Assembly (NCBI GenBank): GCA_960531495.1 | Contig: OY482865.1 | Coordinates: 13,577,203 to 13,641,202, forward strand | Reading direction: 5' to 3' | Origin: Zeus faber | Lineage: Eukaryota; Chordata; Actinopteri; Zeiformes; Zeidae | DNA length: 64,000 bases | Shown: positions 1 to 13,154 of the stretch, in pieces | Numbering within the stretch: position 1 is the stretch's first letter | Layout of the letters: every line of letters begins with the position of its first letter | Made by a program: the position numbers and the translations under genes | Notes under the pieces: generated by a model | Database searches by the model: none | What the model saw: only the letters and a program-made list of their open reading frames with translations | Told to the model about the DNA's origin: nothing

Positions 1-674
1 GTATTTGTACACACACACACGCACACAGGCAAAACTGTCTTTGATGACAGATTACAAATTTGATCACGCTGAAGATGGTTATCTTCTCACTCTCGCACAT
101 AATGTTTGGTGGATTTTTTTTCAATACACATGCGTTGACGAACAACACACCTGGAACCTTGAGGGAGGTTCCATCCATTGTGTTTAGTTTGGGCTGCGTT
201 CTCTATTCACTTCTACTTTTCGTGTTCGCACACGAGAAAATATTCATAATTTACACAGAGATACACACAGAAACACACCAACAAAAGAAACACTGTTTTC
301 AATATTTTGACACATGCGAAGCCCCCTCACACATAAGCAGAAGAGGTGGAAGTGTGTAAAAGTAGGAATCACACGTCCCCCGTACCCCCGCCTTCCTAGA
401 TCCGGGAAGGGCCGGAATACATCACAGGATCAAACCCGTTTCTCATCAAACCTAAGAAAGTGTGGCTAATGCAATTTCACTAAGTCACTGCCTGACTTGA
501 TTACATGTGGGCTCGGGAGTGCATGCTAAGGCACTGTGCGGGAGGCGCGGGCGGGTGGGGGTGGTAGTCAGGACTCGAGAGGTGCGATGTGGTGGAGTGT
601 GTTTGTGTGAACTCACATTTGTCTTAGATGAGCTTTTACTGGTGTTGAGCTCTCTCTGTCTGCCTGTCTGTCTG

Positions 675-677
<3 letters not shown>

Positions 678-706
<29 letters not shown>
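678..706 (+). repeat. (TG)n microsatellite, 29 bp
   Basis: Pure TG tract inside a generally TG/TCTG-rich stretch (about 650-800). Confidence 0.97.
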
Positions 707-709
<3 letters not shown>

Positions 710-997
710 TCCTCCTGCCCTTGGTAATCCATCGATGTGCGTTTGGCCAGATTCTGTGGGTGTGGGTGAGAGGGTGGATGGGTGGGTGTCTGTGGCATAT
801 AAGAAGCTGGGGGATTTCAGGCATTGGACCACATTATAATGTGTCTCCCCTTGTTCTCTGGGATTCAGCTGCCCTCCCATCAGGCACCAGTACCTCCACA
901 CACCCCTGCCACTAATCCTGGATCAGACCACACACACTCGGGGCCACCAACACCCATACCCCGGCAGAGACGCACACACATCCCCACACCCATGCAG

Positions 998-1135
<138 letters not shown>

Positions 1136-1744
1136 GCGTAGTCACACTTGCAAACGCAACCGCCGCTGTTTCAGACATTCCCTTCAGAGAGCTGGCTGCA
1201 GTGGGTGGCTTTCTGACCTGCAACCAGACGCACCCTGTCACATCCAGACGACTGTGAAGAAGAGCATGCATATTAACACGGGCCTATTTAATATTCATCA
1301 GTGCTATGGCCTCTTGGCAGCTGGTGGCAGGGCCCACGGATCAATGAGATCTCTGCCGCCCTTCTTTGTATGACACCGATGCAGATGTTTAGAGCATGAA
1401 ATTGAGTTGGTCACTGTCGCTGGAAATAGGCGCGCAACTGTCGCTTTGTGCGTATGTGTGTGTTTGTCCGCCTGTTGTTGCTGTCGTTGGGGGCAACTCT
1501 CTGAGTGAGCGGAAGAGAGCAACTAACTTATCAAAAGCCTGTAACTCATCAGTGTCAGTCACAGGAGCTACAGTGTTTGCAAATTAAAGCCCAAACTTGC
1601 GAGGACTCTTTCCATCCTGACGCAGGGCGAGAGATAGAAAGGGAGGGTCTTGGAGGTAGTGGTGGTGGGGTGGGGTAGTGGGAGGTTATTAGAGGGCAAA
1701 ATGTGAATTAAAAATATCAAAGGGAGGGGAGGGGGGGTTGAACT

Positions 1745-2125
1745 AGGGAGCGCGTTGGCAGCTGCTTTGTTTAGGAGCCTGTAATTGAGTCTTAATTGAA
1801 TTGGCACCACAGGATGGATGAAGGGATGGAACGATGGAGACGACAAGCGTTTGAGTGAATTGGACCTCATCTCCGCTTCCACTTAGCAACAGGAACAAGG
1901 GGCTTACGGCACGGGCACATTTTATGGCAGCAGATCATAATCAGAAACACACCATCTGAAAGTTTAGGAAATAATGAAAGCCCCCATTCATTTAATGAAA
2001 ATACGGATAGTTTTGCCTCCCGTGTTTTTTCAATAGAAACTTGTTCCATCAGAAATGTATTATCAGAGCCTGGCACCGGGAACAATGAGGTGATATGCAT
2101 TTGAATGCAGGTAATGCGGTGCAGG
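1745..2125. promoter_or_regulatory. Candidate conserved non-coding (enhancer-like) segment
   Basis: Non-repetitive DNA with clustered homeodomain-type cores (TAATTGA twice at about 1781-1800, AATTA) and an octamer-like ATGCAT near 2096, set between repeat-rich stretches. The call rests only on composition and motif density, since I cannot see conservation. It could be ordinary intron. Confidence 0.22.
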
Positions 2126-2257
2126 CTCTCACACCATGGCAAGGTGTCTTTGGGTTATATCACACAGGTTTTGAAAAGGCCTTGGAGCTGGACATGGAAA
2201 TGAGATAGGCTTTGAAATAGGCAGAGAGCCCAGGCTTGGTGCCCTATTGAAATTTGG

Positions 2258-2258
<1 letters not shown>

Positions 2259-2295
<37 letters not shown>
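2259..2295 (+). repeat. (CA)n microsatellite, 37 bp
   Basis: Pure CA tract between GGC and GGTACACC. Confidence 0.97.
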
Positions 2296-2297
<2 letters not shown>

Positions 2298-2559
2298 TAC
2301 ACCAAGTACCTAATCCTAAACCCAATCAAAAAAGCTTTGACCACATAATTTTGTGTCAGCTAACTTGGGAGTGTGCTTACTCACCTGCTATACTTTCATT
2401 TGTCCAACGCGCCGACTGACCTGTACAGCTGTAATGGAGCGCAGGAGTCTTTTCCATCGTATAAACAACAGCTCTGGCTTTGTGTGCTGGAAGGAGCTTT
2501 TTTTGTTGCATTATTCTTTTGATTTGGTGGTTACACTTGGGTTGTTTACAGCCTAAAGG

Positions 2560-2765
2560 GTTTTATTTTAAGGACTTTGCCTGCCTACCCCGAAACCCTT
2601 GGATCTGGTAATTCGTCGGATCAACGTGGAATTGCGAAATTGTAATGAATAATATTTCCACGGCTGCGTATGGACTGAAATGCCCCCGTCTCGGCTCCCC
2701 GCCATCCATATTCACCAGCCAATCACAATTACACGCGCATGGGTGGCCTAATTCGAACATATATG
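2560..2765. promoter_or_regulatory. Candidate conserved non-coding segment
   Basis: Repeat-free segment with several AT-rich cores (GGTAATTCG, GTAATGAATAATA, CACAATTAC) and a CCAAT box (CCAATCA at about 2719). It is a guess from texture alone. Confidence 0.18.
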
Positions 2766-4020
2766 CGTTGGCATGCTTTCACCCATGTGTCGTGCGTACA
2801 CAGTCTCATAAATGCATGACACACACATGCACACGCAGCAATGACCTCTTGTTTCGCCGCCGTATCGAGCGCAAGCTGCAATTTATTTTCCGTCAATTAT
2901 ATTGATTACTTCAGGTTGAGTGGAGGTAATGAGCAACAGTGTTCTCTTTGTCAGTCTTATTATTCCCCCTTCTCGTCTCTTTTCGCATCAATCTTTCTCT
3001 GGCTTTTGCTCTTGCTCCCTCTCTTGCTCTCTCTTTGTCTCTCTCCCTCTCCCTCTGTCCTCCTTGCCCCAGTGTGAGCATGTTACATGGTAATGATTTT
3101 CTGATTAACCTCCTTAGCTGTGGGGTTCGCCCAGGCAGGGGCACATGGATCGTGGCGATGTACGAGTGGGTGGGGAGCATGTGGAGACCCGGGGCTGGTT
3201 GGTTTGATGTGTTTATTGAAGATGCACCCGTTTTGAGGACATAGTTCTTTGTACAGAGTTACCCAGCTGTGACACATATAGGGATGGACTGCAACCTATA
3301 CTGGAGCTGGAAATCGATATGACACCAATTTAAAATGGGGCATTGTTATCGGAGAGCATCCCAAATGTAAAATCCAAACGGTATGACAAATATTACAAGA
3401 AATCAACTTGGTTTTGTGCTTTTTTGACATAAAACATGTTAGATGTAGACGTTTAGAATTTTCTTAGTACAATTTTTATTTATTGTTTTGTTTCCCTTGT
3501 TATTGTTTCTTACATTACCTACAGAATACGAGTCAATTGGTTCAAAATGCGATGGTTTCAGTTGATTCGTTGTCTATTATTTTTTATAACTTTTGTACAT
3601 AAACTTTGATTTTTGTTTATTTTACTGGTACGCTTATTATGTAAAACTCTAAAACAATAAAAAACGTTTTATAAAAATGTACACGTTAGACCTCTCCAAT
3701 TGGGGGAATGGGTTATATGTCAAACATTATGTTCTGTTTACCCACAAAGTGAGTGTGTAAGTCTGTACATACTGTTTAGTAAAAATAATGATCATTTGGG
3801 CACAGGCCAATATTTAAAATGTAGGATTCAGAATCGGTGAAGCAGGCGTTTCATTCTATATCTAGTCACGTAGACTACACGTTCAAAGCGCTCAAGGAGA
3901 GCGAGGTTTATTTAGACAGACACAAACGGCAGCATCAACATGGGGTTGAACAGATGTCTGCCTCGCTTTGTTTGATCCAGACGTTTCACCACTCCCCTGC
4001 TCTGTTTATCTGTGTTGTAG

Positions 4021-4117
4021 GTGGAGCTGACGACAACCTGATTGAGGGAGGAGAGATGAAGTTTGTGTGTAAGCCCGGGGCGAGGAACATCACTGTCATC
4101 TTCCAGCCGCTCCTCAG
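4021..4117 (+). CDS. EXOC4: EXOC4/SEC8 internal exon (first of six in window)
   Basis: This internal coding exon encodes part of exocyst subunit EXOC4 (SEC8), which with seven partners tethers secretory vesicles to the plasma membrane before SNARE fusion. The exon begins with the last 2 nt of a Gly codon and encodes 31 full residues including [20 protein letters not shown] and then ITVIFQPLL. It ends with AG of a split Arg codon. From memory of the family this closely matches vertebrate EXOC4 at about residues 473-505, just N-terminal to the C-terminal helical bundles. The acceptor is TTGTAG and the donor is GTAGGG. Length is 97 bp, phase 1 in and phase 2 out. The next exon supplies the G that completes Arg. 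There is no stop or frameshift. Confidence 0.96.
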
Positions 4118-5901
4118 GTAGGGTGCACTTGAGATATACCCTGAAATGTATGTGGACTTAACCTGCACTATTTTAAATTACCAAAATAGCGGTGCGGGTG
4201 GAGTGGTCAAATAGTTGTTTTTCTATTCAACAATAAAATAAATGACAGAATTTAAAAACTGAGAAGAAAATGTGCAAAAACACTATCTTATCATATAATA
4301 TATATCGTGTATATATATATATTTATATAGTTTCCCCTGTGACATCTTATACTCAACTAATGGATATTGCTGTGATAACTTGACTGGGCTTTATCTCACG
4401 ATAAAACAAATGAGATAATAATCAAGCAAAGACTCCCGTCTATCACTCGTCGCATAGAGTTGGAATTCATCCAGTGTTGATTTGTCCTGATTGCTTTCCT
4501 GTTACCCCCCAACCACCCCGCCTACCAACACAGCCCTATTCTTTTCTTCCCAGTACACATCCCCTTAAACCACGACCATTGTTCCATCCCATTGTCAAGT
4601 CATAAGACCCAACAGAGTGGTGGTGTAGAAAATTGCACCACTTCAACGATATGACTTGTACCAGTGAAATGCGGTCTAATTAGATTCCCTATCCTTTAAC
4701 CCATTTCAAGGTTCAGTGAGAACACTTCATGTCTGATGCAGCACAACAAGTTTGGTTACTTTTGTAGGCTTGGAATTAAAACCGACTAGTTCCATATACT
4801 TCCTATATACGCAACTTGTCAACTTGTGTGACTCTTGTGAAGCGGTGCTATTATTGTGCAGTAATACAATCTACCCTGTAGGATCCTTTAAGCTGCCATG
4901 TTTCCTCCTTTAACACACCACGGTACCTGGTGCACATTGCTGTTATTTACCAACTCAACCCATCGTTTCCATTTCAAAGATTAGGACGTGATGAATGTGT
5001 TTTGTCCCATCCCCTTTGTGTCTTGAATGACCTACTGTATGTCATCCTGAAATCAGGGGTGAATTGATTGTATGTGTCATAGTGGATAACTCAAGGTGGG
5101 TGGTGGAGCGACACACCTTTCCATTTGCATACCTCTTACTTAAAGTATTCTGCCCCCTTGCTGATCAAATGTGACACAACCAACCATGTGTGATTGGACC
5201 AATTACGTAGAGGGGACACCAAACTGTTTGAACTGCCAAATAGATTGTTTGTTCCGGAGGCTTTCTTTTCGGTTCTATCTTGTTCTAAATGTCTTTTCGA
5301 TCTGAAATTTCTCTTTCGTTGTGAGCACGCTGGCACCTTTAACCGAAAAATTTGTGTTTTCGATTTGTGTGTATGGGTGTGCACATTAGTGTTTACGCTT
5401 TTCCCTTCGTTGATTGCTTGCCGCTCAGGTGGTTATCTTTTGTGTGTCCCATTACCGAACACAGATGCTCCGGCCTCGTTCCAAAATGAATCTTACTCAC
5501 ACACACGCTCACCTCCACACCCCGTTCTGCTGCATTGTAGCCTGGCCTTTGTCTGAACAAATGGCTGCAAATAAAACAGTGACGAGCTTTTTCCCCTACT
5601 TCTCCCTTGTTGTCTGTAATGGTTCATATCAATCACAGTAAACTGCCTGACAAGTGGGGCCCCGTACGCCCCCCCCCGCCCCCCCACAACTCTCTCCAAC
5701 CTGCCCTCTAAAGACAGCCAGTGCCAATGGATCGCTGTTGCTGCAGGTGGTTTTCTAAAGGCTGGGCTTTGGCACGCCCCTCATGGATCACCACACCCAC
5801 TGCAGGCTGCACCCACTGCTCGGTTGCTCATGCTGACTTTAATGGAGAAAGCAGTCGGAGTGGGAGGGGGAAACCTGTGTGTCAGTGAGAAATCTCTTTT
5901 G

Positions 5902-6015
<114 letters not shown>

Positions 6016-6050
6016 TGATACTGCAACCTTATGTATCTGCCAATTCTGAT

Positions 6051-6466
6051 TAGGGCTGAATGATTTGGGAAAATAATGTAATTGCAATTTTTTTTTTTTT
6101 TTTAACAATGTCGCAATTTAGTATGCAATTATTTTTTTTTAATTTCTTTATCTTCTGTATTATTCACTTAACACAAGCGATAAATCATTCTGTACTATGA
6201 CCAACACAACACGGATACAGTCAACATATAAACTGCTCTTTCCTCTAGGCCAGGCTTACATGTTATGATGAAATGAGTTGGCTACCATTGGCTACAATCA
6301 CTATTTTTTAACAGAATAAAAATCACACGCTCATCTTCGGTACCGTCAGAGAGGGAGACAGATCGCTCCCTCCCGGCGCCTTTTTTAATCGCAGCCCTTG
6401 CGATTTGAAAATTGCGTTCTATTTAATTGCGATGTCCGTCTGAATTTTATTAATTGTCTATCCCTG
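6051..6466. mobile_element. Non-autonomous hAT-like element with perfect 8-bp TSD
   Basis: The 416-bp element starts TAGGGCTGAATGATTTGGG and ends AATTGTCTATCCCTG, giving imperfect terminal inverted repeats (AGGG core plus AATT). It is flanked on both sides by the same octamer ATTCTGAT (6043-6050 and 6467-6474). Eight-bp duplications and a TAGGG/CAGGG terminus are typical of hAT elements. The interior has T-rich runs and repeated ATTGCGAT-like motifs and no transposase frame. The start also resembles a dispersed fish repeat I remember. Confidence 0.78.
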
Positions 6467-7616
6467 ATTCTGATCCAATATTTTTTTTCCCCAAACAACA
6501 ACTAAGCTGTTAAATAGCTTAGGGTAGCCATCTAAAAAAAATAATCATTCTCAATATGTTCTCCATTTCCACAGTGAAAGAAATTCAAAGCCCTCAATAT
6601 GACTTGTACAATAATGCTGCTTCCTTTAATTTATTCTTAATAAAATAAACAGTTGGAAGCGGCTTTCAAACATCTGAATGTCACTTAAAGTGCAACTTTG
6701 CAAAAAACAACAATCTGTAAGTTGTTCATCAAGTTTGTCATGGTGAAATTTTACCTACAGAACGACTTGACTTGACGACTTCATGTTGCACGACAAAATG
6801 GATCTTTAGTTCCATCAAGTGCAGTTCCACTAACAGTGTTTTTCATTCAACAGATGAGGGACCAGTTGGTAGCCCTAAACTGGGAGCCGTGTTTTTTAAT
6901 TTATTAATTTATTTCAATTTGGCCTTGGTTGGCACCTTTGGAGTGATATTGCCCAGGGGTATGTGGCTCTCTCTGGAAATCAATACGCAGCACAGCCTCA
7001 GTTCAGTACATTATATGCAATAGCGATGTATTAACTCCTCCTTCTACATACCTCAGATTGGCGCTGGGGGAGAAAAAGAAAACGTTAGTATCAAATCTCG
7101 TCGGACAGATCGATAACAGAGTATCAGAGCCAAGTGGGTGTGTTTTGTGTTTGAATGTCATCCTGAAGGATGTGTCTTTGTCAGTTGAGGTAAACCGCTC
7201 TATTTCTATCGGACAACATGCAGAGAAGGTTCTAAAGTGTGATTCCAGAGTGTGAGTCTGGACTTGAGTTTCCAGTGTATGTTTGAAAAGGGGACCTTTT
7301 GGGATTAGAGGTCACTGATTCTGATGGGGTAAATGATTAGGCAGTGAATTTTATTTGAATAACTCCAGTGATCTCTGTAGTATACGGCCACAACCCCACA
7401 CAAATACCAGCACAAACAGGGGTGCATGCGTAGGTGCGTGTTTTTGCAGATAGCAGTCAATTTATTTTGAGTTGTGGGGTCTTCTGCTGACATTTGAGTG
7501 ATATTTGCACCATTTTCCCTGACCCAGGTTGGCATTTTGAGAAGCACCAGAAGGCCCTGTAATCGCCCTCTTTCCTCCATGCATCACCTAAGGATCATCA
7601 GCACTGGCACTGCATA

Positions 7617-7743
<127 letters not shown>

Positions 7744-7910
7744 CTATCAAGTGATGACAGTTTGGGGTCTGTCTCATTCACTTCTGGGGGAGGTATACAT
7801 TTTAGGACATGCGGCCACTTGCAGTTGTCCCATTTAAGTAGGAAGCATATTACACATTGTAGTTGGGGTACTCGTAGGAAATGTTTCAAGGAAACTTTGT
7901 GGTATAATGT

Positions 7911-8110
7911 TGAAAGGGGATCTATTATGCTCCTTTTCAACAAGGTTAAAATAGGTCTCTGAGGCCCCCAAAACATGTTTTCAAAGTTTTTCTTACTGAA
8001 AATACCACTCAGATTACGCATTCTCACCATTCTAACATGCCTCTAACGCATCCTGTTCCGGGACACTCTGTTTAAGTGGGTGACGCCACCCTCACGAGGC
8101 CCCGAGTTCT
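7911..8110. mobile_element. Fragment of a dispersed DNA-transposon-like repeat
   Basis: GGGGATCTATTATGCTCC followed by a TTCAACAAGGTTAAAATAG-like stretch, then GTCTCTGAGGCCCCC, resembles the terminus of a widespread fish non-autonomous DNA transposon that I recall as GGGACCTATTATG. The right end is not identifiable. The element may continue toward 8780. Confidence 0.4.
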
Positions 8111-9089
8111 GTGAGCCAATGGGGTTTGAGCTTTACTTCCTGATTCCGTTGTATTTCAGTCTGTCAACTTTCACTGATTTCATGTGATCAGGACACCAAA
8201 ATCAATTTCTCAACAAATTTGAGAAATAAGCAATCCAGTTGCTAAATCTTCACTCATATTCGATCAGCAAAGCCTCATTTTGAAGTTTGTTCCGACTTTT
8301 GTTGCCGTGCTCCCAGCTCGTGAGGGACACTGCACACAGGGATTTTGTGTCATGTAAATGTCGGAAAATAGAAAAAAATAAATACAGCTACAATAAAAAC
8401 TCACTATTTTTATTGGTTTTGTTTGGAGAAATGCACAGTGGATCGCCCGCCGCAGCCTACAGTAAACCTACCGCATACTTGAAAAACATTTTATTTTATT
8501 CTTATTTATTTTTTTATTTTTTGAAAGAATGGGGACAGCAGAATTCGTTTTTAAATACTTACATTTCCATCGTCAGTAGTTTCTTCACAGTTAGTTGGTA
8601 TTAATTCCTCTTTCTTTTAAAAGATTAATGAGGTTTGTAAGCTAGCAGAGCAGTTCCTAGTGGTGGGTGGAGTTGACAAGATGGATGGCAGTTCTAATTA
8701 TAATGAAGCCCTAAATGTCGTAGGAAAGGGCTGCAAATCTGGCTTGTTTCATGACATAGACAGAGACAGCTCACACTTTAAGGTATTATTATTATTTTAA
8801 GTTTAGTTTGCAGGGAATATTATATGAATTTATTATATTTATAGATTATAATAATGCTACGGCAAAACCATCATCACATGAAATGTCTCACACCACCACA
8901 TCTTATTTTAACAAGATATGACATACAGCTGTGACACAGGGAATAATCAAGATCATGTCTTGTAGGTAATATTTATTGGCCGTGGATCCTATATCCCTAA
9001 TCTCAGCCGAATTTAAATCCCTCTGGTCTGTCCACGTGGTAGGAAACCTTTTTCCATGACAGGGATTTCCCAGGTCCCGATAAATCCGT

Positions 9090-9290
9090 AAGGAAGGGTT
9101 GTACAGTAGAGCTCCGGGAATTCGGTCGCCGCTAAAATCAGTGTTGCGCGGATGCTTCCTGTTTGCTTGACTTCTTGTTTCTATCGGCCCAGCGGGGATG
9201 TCGTCACAGCCACTGCGCCGCGCAAATGTTAAAGCCAGTTTAACTTTGGGCGCAGCTCGCCGCAGATCCTGCGCGTCGCAACCAATACAC
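9090..9290. other. CpG-rich patch
   Basis: About 20 CpG dinucleotides in 200 bp (for example GGTCGCCGCT, TGCGCCGCGC, GCTCGCCGC) within an otherwise AT-rich intron. A 167-aa minus-strand frame at 8903-9406 covers it, but its protein is unrecognised and probably not real. It could be a CpG island or the interior of a young insertion. Confidence 0.35.
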
Positions 9291-9865
9291 AAAATGGAGT
9301 TTAGAGCGCAGAGGAAAGGCCATGAAGGCCTCAAAGATGAGAAATGCAGATACAAAGATTTCACAAGATTTATAATTTTTTTAGAATTTTTATTTTTTTG
9401 CTGCACAATTGATTTTGAATGATGTGGATTTTTGCCAATTGGCCTGCTCTGTCGGACACCAAATTTGATTCATGTTACCACAGAAACCAGAGATGCTGGG
9501 CCGAATGTTTGTGTTGGTCACATGATGCCGCCGATCTACAGGTTATCTCAATTCATATAAGCTTTCAACTAAACAGGTCCCTAGATGTTCTGGAATTGGT
9601 ACCTGTGTCCTGACAGATGAGAGAAAACCTTTAAGAGCTTTCCTTTAATTTCCCCACGGCAGAAACCAATACTTTGCAATACTAAATGCTGCTATGAATG
9701 TGAATAGAGGATGAAGTCAGTGATACCGATGCCACCTAGATGCGTCGCTACGCCACGCTAACAGCATAGGCACAAAGAAACTGAACAGAGCTTAAGTTGT
9801 GCAAATGCGCCGTAGTTCACACCAATATATTCGAGTAATTAAAGAAAATATGGCACTTTAAGTCG

Positions 9866-9920
9866 AGTCAAGTTTATTTATATCACGCCTCATCACCGTA
9901 CAATCTCAAATGGCATCCCC
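9866..9920 (-). mobile_element. LINE 3'-tail-like fragment
   Basis: On the minus strand, a TATAAATAAACTTGACTCGA-type end resembles the 3' terminus of L2-like fish LINEs (compare 21800 and 22130, AGTTTATTTGTATAGC). It is short and decayed. Confidence 0.4.
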
Positions 9921-10070
9921 TAGTCTGAGCCTGCACACCCGAAAGCAACAATTTCCAGAAAAGGCGCGTGAAGAAGAAACAACGTGTGGACAACGTTATT
10001 AGCATTCTAACAAGTCTCAGGTTATGTGCTATTTAGTATGCTATTTAACTGCTGCGCGCATGCACGCTCG

Positions 10071-10090
10071 CACACACACACACACACACA
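10071..10090 (+). repeat. (CA)n, 20 bp
   Basis: Short pure CA tract. Confidence 0.9.
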
Positions 10091-10134
10091 GACACATATT
10101 GAGAGCTTCCTGAGGAGAGGTGCTACAGCATCGA

Positions 10135-10310
10135 TGCAGAGAAACTGAAGAGAGCAGGGGAGAAGGGAAAGAATTGAAAAAGAGTCTGGGCAAACAAAAA
10201 AAAAAAAAGGGGGTGAAGGTGGTAGATTGACAGAGGGAGCTCCAGGGAGGTGGAGGGGGAAGGACAAGAAGGAAAAGGAAGGAGGAGAAATGGAAACATA
10301 GATTACAGGA
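10135..10310 (+). repeat. Purine-rich tract
   Basis: About 175 bp of mostly A/G on the + strand with an A12 run near 10198-10208. In the EXOC4 transcript this is GA-rich. Such tracts can form triplex DNA. Confidence 0.7.
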
Positions 10311-10422
10311 AAGGACTGACGGAAGGGCTCTGCCTCCCCTCGATGGAGCCTGTGGTGAAAATGAAACAGCATGACTCGGCACTAATTCCACGCTCTCATT
10401 AACTTCACCCTAATGGGCGCAC

Positions 10423-10487
10423 GCACACAAACACACATAACACACACATAAACACACACACACACACACACACACATACACACACAT
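10423..10487 (+). repeat. Compound CA-rich microsatellite
   Basis: Interrupted CA tract with ACACATA variants. The purest part is 10452-10476. Confidence 0.9.
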
Positions 10488-10953
10488 GCTGTGTGAACAT
10501 AAAATGAGAATAGAAGAAAGTTTGAGGTTGAAATGACAACTTTCATTCAACCCTTTAGCTATTTATTACTTTTTAAAATGGATTTATCTGGGTGACATTG
10601 TGAATCTAATGAGACAATGAGTCGTGTCGACAGCCTTTCTTTATTTCTCTACTTTCACTTCCATTCTCTCTGAGAAGATAAACCTGGAATTTTGAATGAA
10701 ATGATTTTTCCCCTACCGTTAATATATAATTACGCAATTAATCCTCCAAATGCAGGTTCTGTTCTCCTTATTCCTTGAATTAGACGATATAACAAGTTAT
10801 GAGGGCGGGATTTGATATTGCCACATCGTATGTATTTTTATTCGAACAAAACCAACTTGGTCCACCGAAAAGAAAAAGGCAATTCACAAAGCCAGCATTA
10901 GAATGCAGCGTGGATGTCGGGCGGTGGGCGTTAAGCATACATCGACACGCCCG

Positions 10954-10978
10954 CACACACACACACACACACACACAC
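10954..10978 (+). repeat. (CA)n, 25 bp
   Basis: Pure CA tract ending CGTGCATG. Confidence 0.93.
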
Positions 10979-11154
10979 GTGCATGTGTTCCAGTCTCCCT
11001 TCCTCTCCTGGCTCATCTTTTCTCACTGCTTCAGTTGGATTTTCCTCAGTAAACAGCACCCCTCCCTATCTCCCGCTCGCCCTCCTTTTGCCCATTAAAG
11101 TCTTGGAGCATAGCTGAGAATTATAGATCAGGGCGTGGAGGGATTTTATTCTAG

Positions 11155-11345
11155 AAAGGTCAGAGGGGGAGAGAGAGGGAGAGATAAAGAGAGGGAGAGG
11201 AAAAAAAAAGAAGGGATATAAAGGGGAAAGACAATGGGAGAACAGATGGGATGCAGTAAATAAACAATGAAAAAATAGGGGTGGGAAAAAATAGAGTAAC
11301 AAGCAGACGGGTAGGAGAGAAGGAGGAAGCATTAAAGGACGGGGA
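11155..11345 (+). repeat. Purine-rich tract (GA/GGGA-rich)
   Basis: Starts with a GAGAGAGGGAGAGA-type run and continues as a mainly A/G strand with an A9 run. The minus-strand frames here are Leu/Ser/Pro-rich translations of low-complexity DNA. Confidence 0.7.
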
Positions 11346-11668
11346 AAGTGTGTGAAGTGATAAATCATACAGCACGCACACTTGTGTATATGTGTGGTTC
11401 TGTATATAAACATATATAGTTAGAAATAGTATCACAAAAAGATGAACGTGAGAAACAGTCAGAGATTGCAGGGGCAAACGGACGGATAGAAAGTGAGGGT
11501 ATGTGCGGAGAAGAAGCCTGTTGGTTGTTGGGATAGCATGACTGCTGGGTGCCATGTTAGTCTGCTATCGATCTGAGGTACCTGTCTGCCTATCTACCTG
11601 TCGCTCGCTGCTGCATCAGCCTTTCTTCATTCTTATCTCTCTGATGCCCTCCACACGGGACATGCACG

Positions 11669-11672
<4 letters not shown>

Positions 11673-11739
<67 letters not shown>

Positions 11740-11755
11740 CACACACACACACACA
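11673..11755 (+). repeat. (CA)n microsatellite, 83 bp, one interruption
   Basis: CA tract broken once by T at 11739. Confidence 0.97.
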
Positions 11756-11872
11756 GACAAAACGTGACATGTTGTAAATAATGCTGCTGTGTTTATCGTC
11801 TTCCAAAAAGTGCAACTTCAGCCACTTTCCGGTGCGGTGCAGCATTCTCAATCTCCTCATGTCCTATAAACG

Positions 11873-11992
<120 letters not shown>

Positions 11993-12672
11993 AACAATAC
12001 TTAAAGCCACAAACAGGGCACAAACACACACAGGGCTGCAGGCGGTAGGGACAAGCTCCCGCCATCGCTTGTGCACGCCTGTGTGCGCGGGCGCACACAC
12101 ACGCAGGCACACAGCAGGTACGGCGTGGGAGATTAGATCCATCATTCCGGGGGTCTTTTCTCCAGCTATAAAAGGTGGATAAACGCTCTGATTGTGTTTA
12201 TCCATCCCAAAATGGAATCGGCTTCCGTTCCCAAGGAAACAAGTCCAACAGACCAACTCGAAGCGCAGGCGTTCGTCACTCTGGGCTTTCGGAGGACTTG
12301 TTTGCCGGAATGCCCTACAGTCCACCTGTTATGAAGTTGGCTCTGAAGGTCTCCGAGGTTAGGGGAGTCGTGCGGGGGTGGGCGGTGTGGCGGGGTGGGG
12401 GGGCGCCGTGGGGACACCGCAAAATGTTTTCCACTGAGATTAGAGGCGGATATTGCGCCACATAAAGTGGACATTCACACACACACACACACTCATTGCA
12501 CACAGACACAATAAGTCCTTTCAGGCTTGTCCAAATGACCAGGTCAGCGTCACACAGATGTTCACACCCCGCTGATGTCGCCCCCCCGCAATTCATGATT
12601 GTCTCTGATTGGCTGTGTTGAAAAGGGATTAGGTTGCATTCCCGTGAGACTTTGTGTGTCTGTTTGTCGGTC

Positions 12673-12673
<1 letters not shown>

Positions 12674-12712
<39 letters not shown>
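12674..12712 (+). repeat. (GT)n, 39 bp, then GCGCGC
   Basis: Pure GT tract passing into CGCGC, like the tract at 5904. Confidence 0.96.
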
Positions 12713-12717
<5 letters not shown>

Positions 12718-12729
12718 TGTGTTGTGCGG

Positions 12730-12890
12730 TAGCAATAATTTAATGAAATGAAGCCTTGTGGCTCCATTTGAAAGTGTACAATATTTGAATTAAGACTAAT
12801 TGGGTTCCTGGGGCCTGTTCCCCTGAAGGGAACGATTGAGGGAGACATAATGGCCTTAATGCCCACTGAATAACTGTCCTCACAGAGCTG
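12730..12890. promoter_or_regulatory. Candidate conserved non-coding segment
   Basis: Repeat-free DNA with AATAATTTAATGAAATGAAG, TGAATTAAGACTAATTGGG and CTTAATGCCC cores and a near-palindrome (CCCCTGAAGGGAACG). The combination resembles developmental enhancers, but this is inference only. Confidence 0.22.
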
Positions 12891-13154
12891 TTGTCAAGAC
12901 GAGCATTTTCGAACTGTGTTGAGGAGAAATTTGACCGTGTGCGGCTTACTCCCGCAGCCCTCCCTCCGCCCTTTGTCCCCGTTTGTCTTTCCTGGTCATT
13001 TTCTGCGTCTTACAAAGCTGAGAATCCTAACGTCACTCGAAGCGACGCTGCTCAATTACAAATAAAAACCGCAACTCTGTCGGCGCGCATTTGTCACATC
13101 TCCCCTCTGTCCTTCAAAGTCCAATGCCAAGGTGGAGATAGACATTTGGAGATT

